Shown here piece after piece: positions 63,532 through 64,000 of a stretch of 64,000 nucleotides of DNA; positions within the stretch are counted from its first letter, which is position 1; each line of letters opens with the position of its first letter. Location: contig NZ_BHVZ01000001.1 in assembly GCF_003865035.1 (NCBI RefSeq), forward strand, positions 1 through 64,000, in the 5' to 3' direction. Made by a program: the position numbers and the translations under genes. Below the pieces are notes generated by a model, which made no database searches, was not told the DNA's origin, and saw only the letters and a list, made by a program, of their open reading frames with translations. The DNA is from Anaerotignum faecicola. GTDB lineage: Bacteria > Bacillota > Clostridia > Lachnospirales > Anaerotignaceae.

Positions 63532-64000
63532 TTACGCTTCTGCTTCGCCTTCTGCCGTTTCCTCTGTCGCTGTTACATCTTCCTCTGCTGCTTCTTCTAC
63601 AGCCTCATCTACTGTTTCTTCTGCCGTTGTTTCCTCCGCCGCTTCTTCCGTTACGGGGTCTTCTGCTAAGAAGTTTGTTTCTCTTGCCTGTGTTTCACTC
63701 TTGATATCGATTCTCCAGCCTGTCAGCTTTGCGGAAAGTCTTGCATTCTGCCCTTCCTTGCCGATTGCCAGAGAAAGCTGATGGTCGGGCACCACGATTT
63801 TCGCGCTCTGCTCTGCTTCGTTCAGTGCAACCTCCAGAACCTTAGAGGGGCTGAGTGCTGCCGCAATAAATTCCTTGGGGTCCTCGCTCCAGTTGATCAC
63901 ATCAATCTTTTCGCCGCCCAGCTCGCTTACGATTACATTGACACGGTAGCCATTCTGCCCAACACAGGCACCCAGTGCATCCACGTTTTCATTCTTGGAA
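63532..64000 (-). CDS. nusA: Transcription factor NusA, C-terminal part (cut by the right edge)
   Basis: The visible 156 residues are the end of NusA. The second KH region is clear ([35 protein letters not shown], then [25 protein letters not shown]). A very acidic Glu/Ala/Thr-rich tail of about 50 residues follows. Reading continues without a stop to base 64000, so the N-terminal domain, S1 and first KH lie outside. NusA controls pausing, termination and antitermination, including rRNA operons. Confidence 0.95.
   Translation of the reverse strand, partial: SKNENVDALGACVGQNGYRVNVIVSELGGEKIDVINWSEDPKEFIAAALSPSKVLEVALNEAEQSAKIVVPDHQLSLAIGKEGQNARLSAKLTGWRIDIKSETQARETNFLAEDPVTEEAAEETTAEETVDEAVEEAAEEDVTATEETAEGEAEA

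Overview
The window is a piece of a Gram-positive, anaerobic, endospore-forming genome, most likely class Clostridia. Supporting evidence: an alpha/beta-type small acid-soluble spore protein gene with a sigma-G-like promoter, strong AGGAGG ribosome binding sites, a CIRCE element, a CggR-type glycolytic regulator, a nusA-ylxR-infB-rbfA-nrnA-truB-ribF-rpsO-pnp cluster in Firmicutes order, and an [FeFe] hydrogenase. The rRNA sequence and gene mix suggest Lachnospirales, perhaps an Anaerotignum-like lineage (old Clostridium cluster XIVb); that is a weak inference made without a database search.

Layout. 1-4143: an rRNA operon read leftward (23S cut by the window edge, tRNA-free spacer, 16S, and four tandem near-consensus promoters). 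4250-9107 (minus): a DXS-like enzyme whose promoter has a MerR-type architecture, a MetE-like methyltransferase, and the ACT-domain/UPF0210 pair. 9529-12756 (plus): carB without an adjacent carA. 12802-15736 (minus): a nitronate monooxygenase-like protein and glnS. 15966-20435 (plus): padR, a SEDS-family protein with a fused N-terminal domain, a DUF5721-like gene and CIRCE-preceded htpG. 20537-24811: transglutaminase-like protein and exonuclease III (minus); ArsC-like protein, nitrilase-family amidase and acyltransferase (plus). 24917-29924 (minus): [FeFe] hydrogenase, its NuoF/GltD-type partner and an NCS2 permease. 30115-36258: FliB-like, C_GCAxxG_C_C, RseC-like, AI-2E, PepD, SASP, and an aspartate kinase without ACT domains. 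36380-37231 (plus): an AraC regulator.

37297-44435 (minus): cggR, then pgk, polysaccharide deacetylase, tpiA, gpmI and eno. The gapA gene usual in this cluster is missing and a secreted deacetylase sits between pgk and tpiA. CggR-like operators lie in front of pgk and probably in front of cggR. 44549-50389 (minus): Nudix plus a small membrane protein, PrsW, and an ABC ATPase / anchored CARDB-type protein / MacB-like permease operon. 50552-54312 (minus): hflX-dapF, a DUF378 protein and an M16 peptidase. 54495-64000 (minus): the nusA-to-pnp translation and RNA-processing cluster, with nusA cut by the right edge.

Most of the window is housekeeping chromosome. I saw no insertion sequence, prophage, CRISPR array or tRNA gene. 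The most interesting signals are regulatory or architectural: the MerR-type promoter of the DXS-like gene, the PadR operators with a PadR/SEDS fusion pair, a 14-bp inverted repeat that would hide the DUF5721-like gene's ribosome binding site in read-through RNA, CIRCE control of htpG, the rewired glycolytic operon, the ACT-less aspartate kinase, and the hydrogenase module. I did not find a clear-cut wholly new system.
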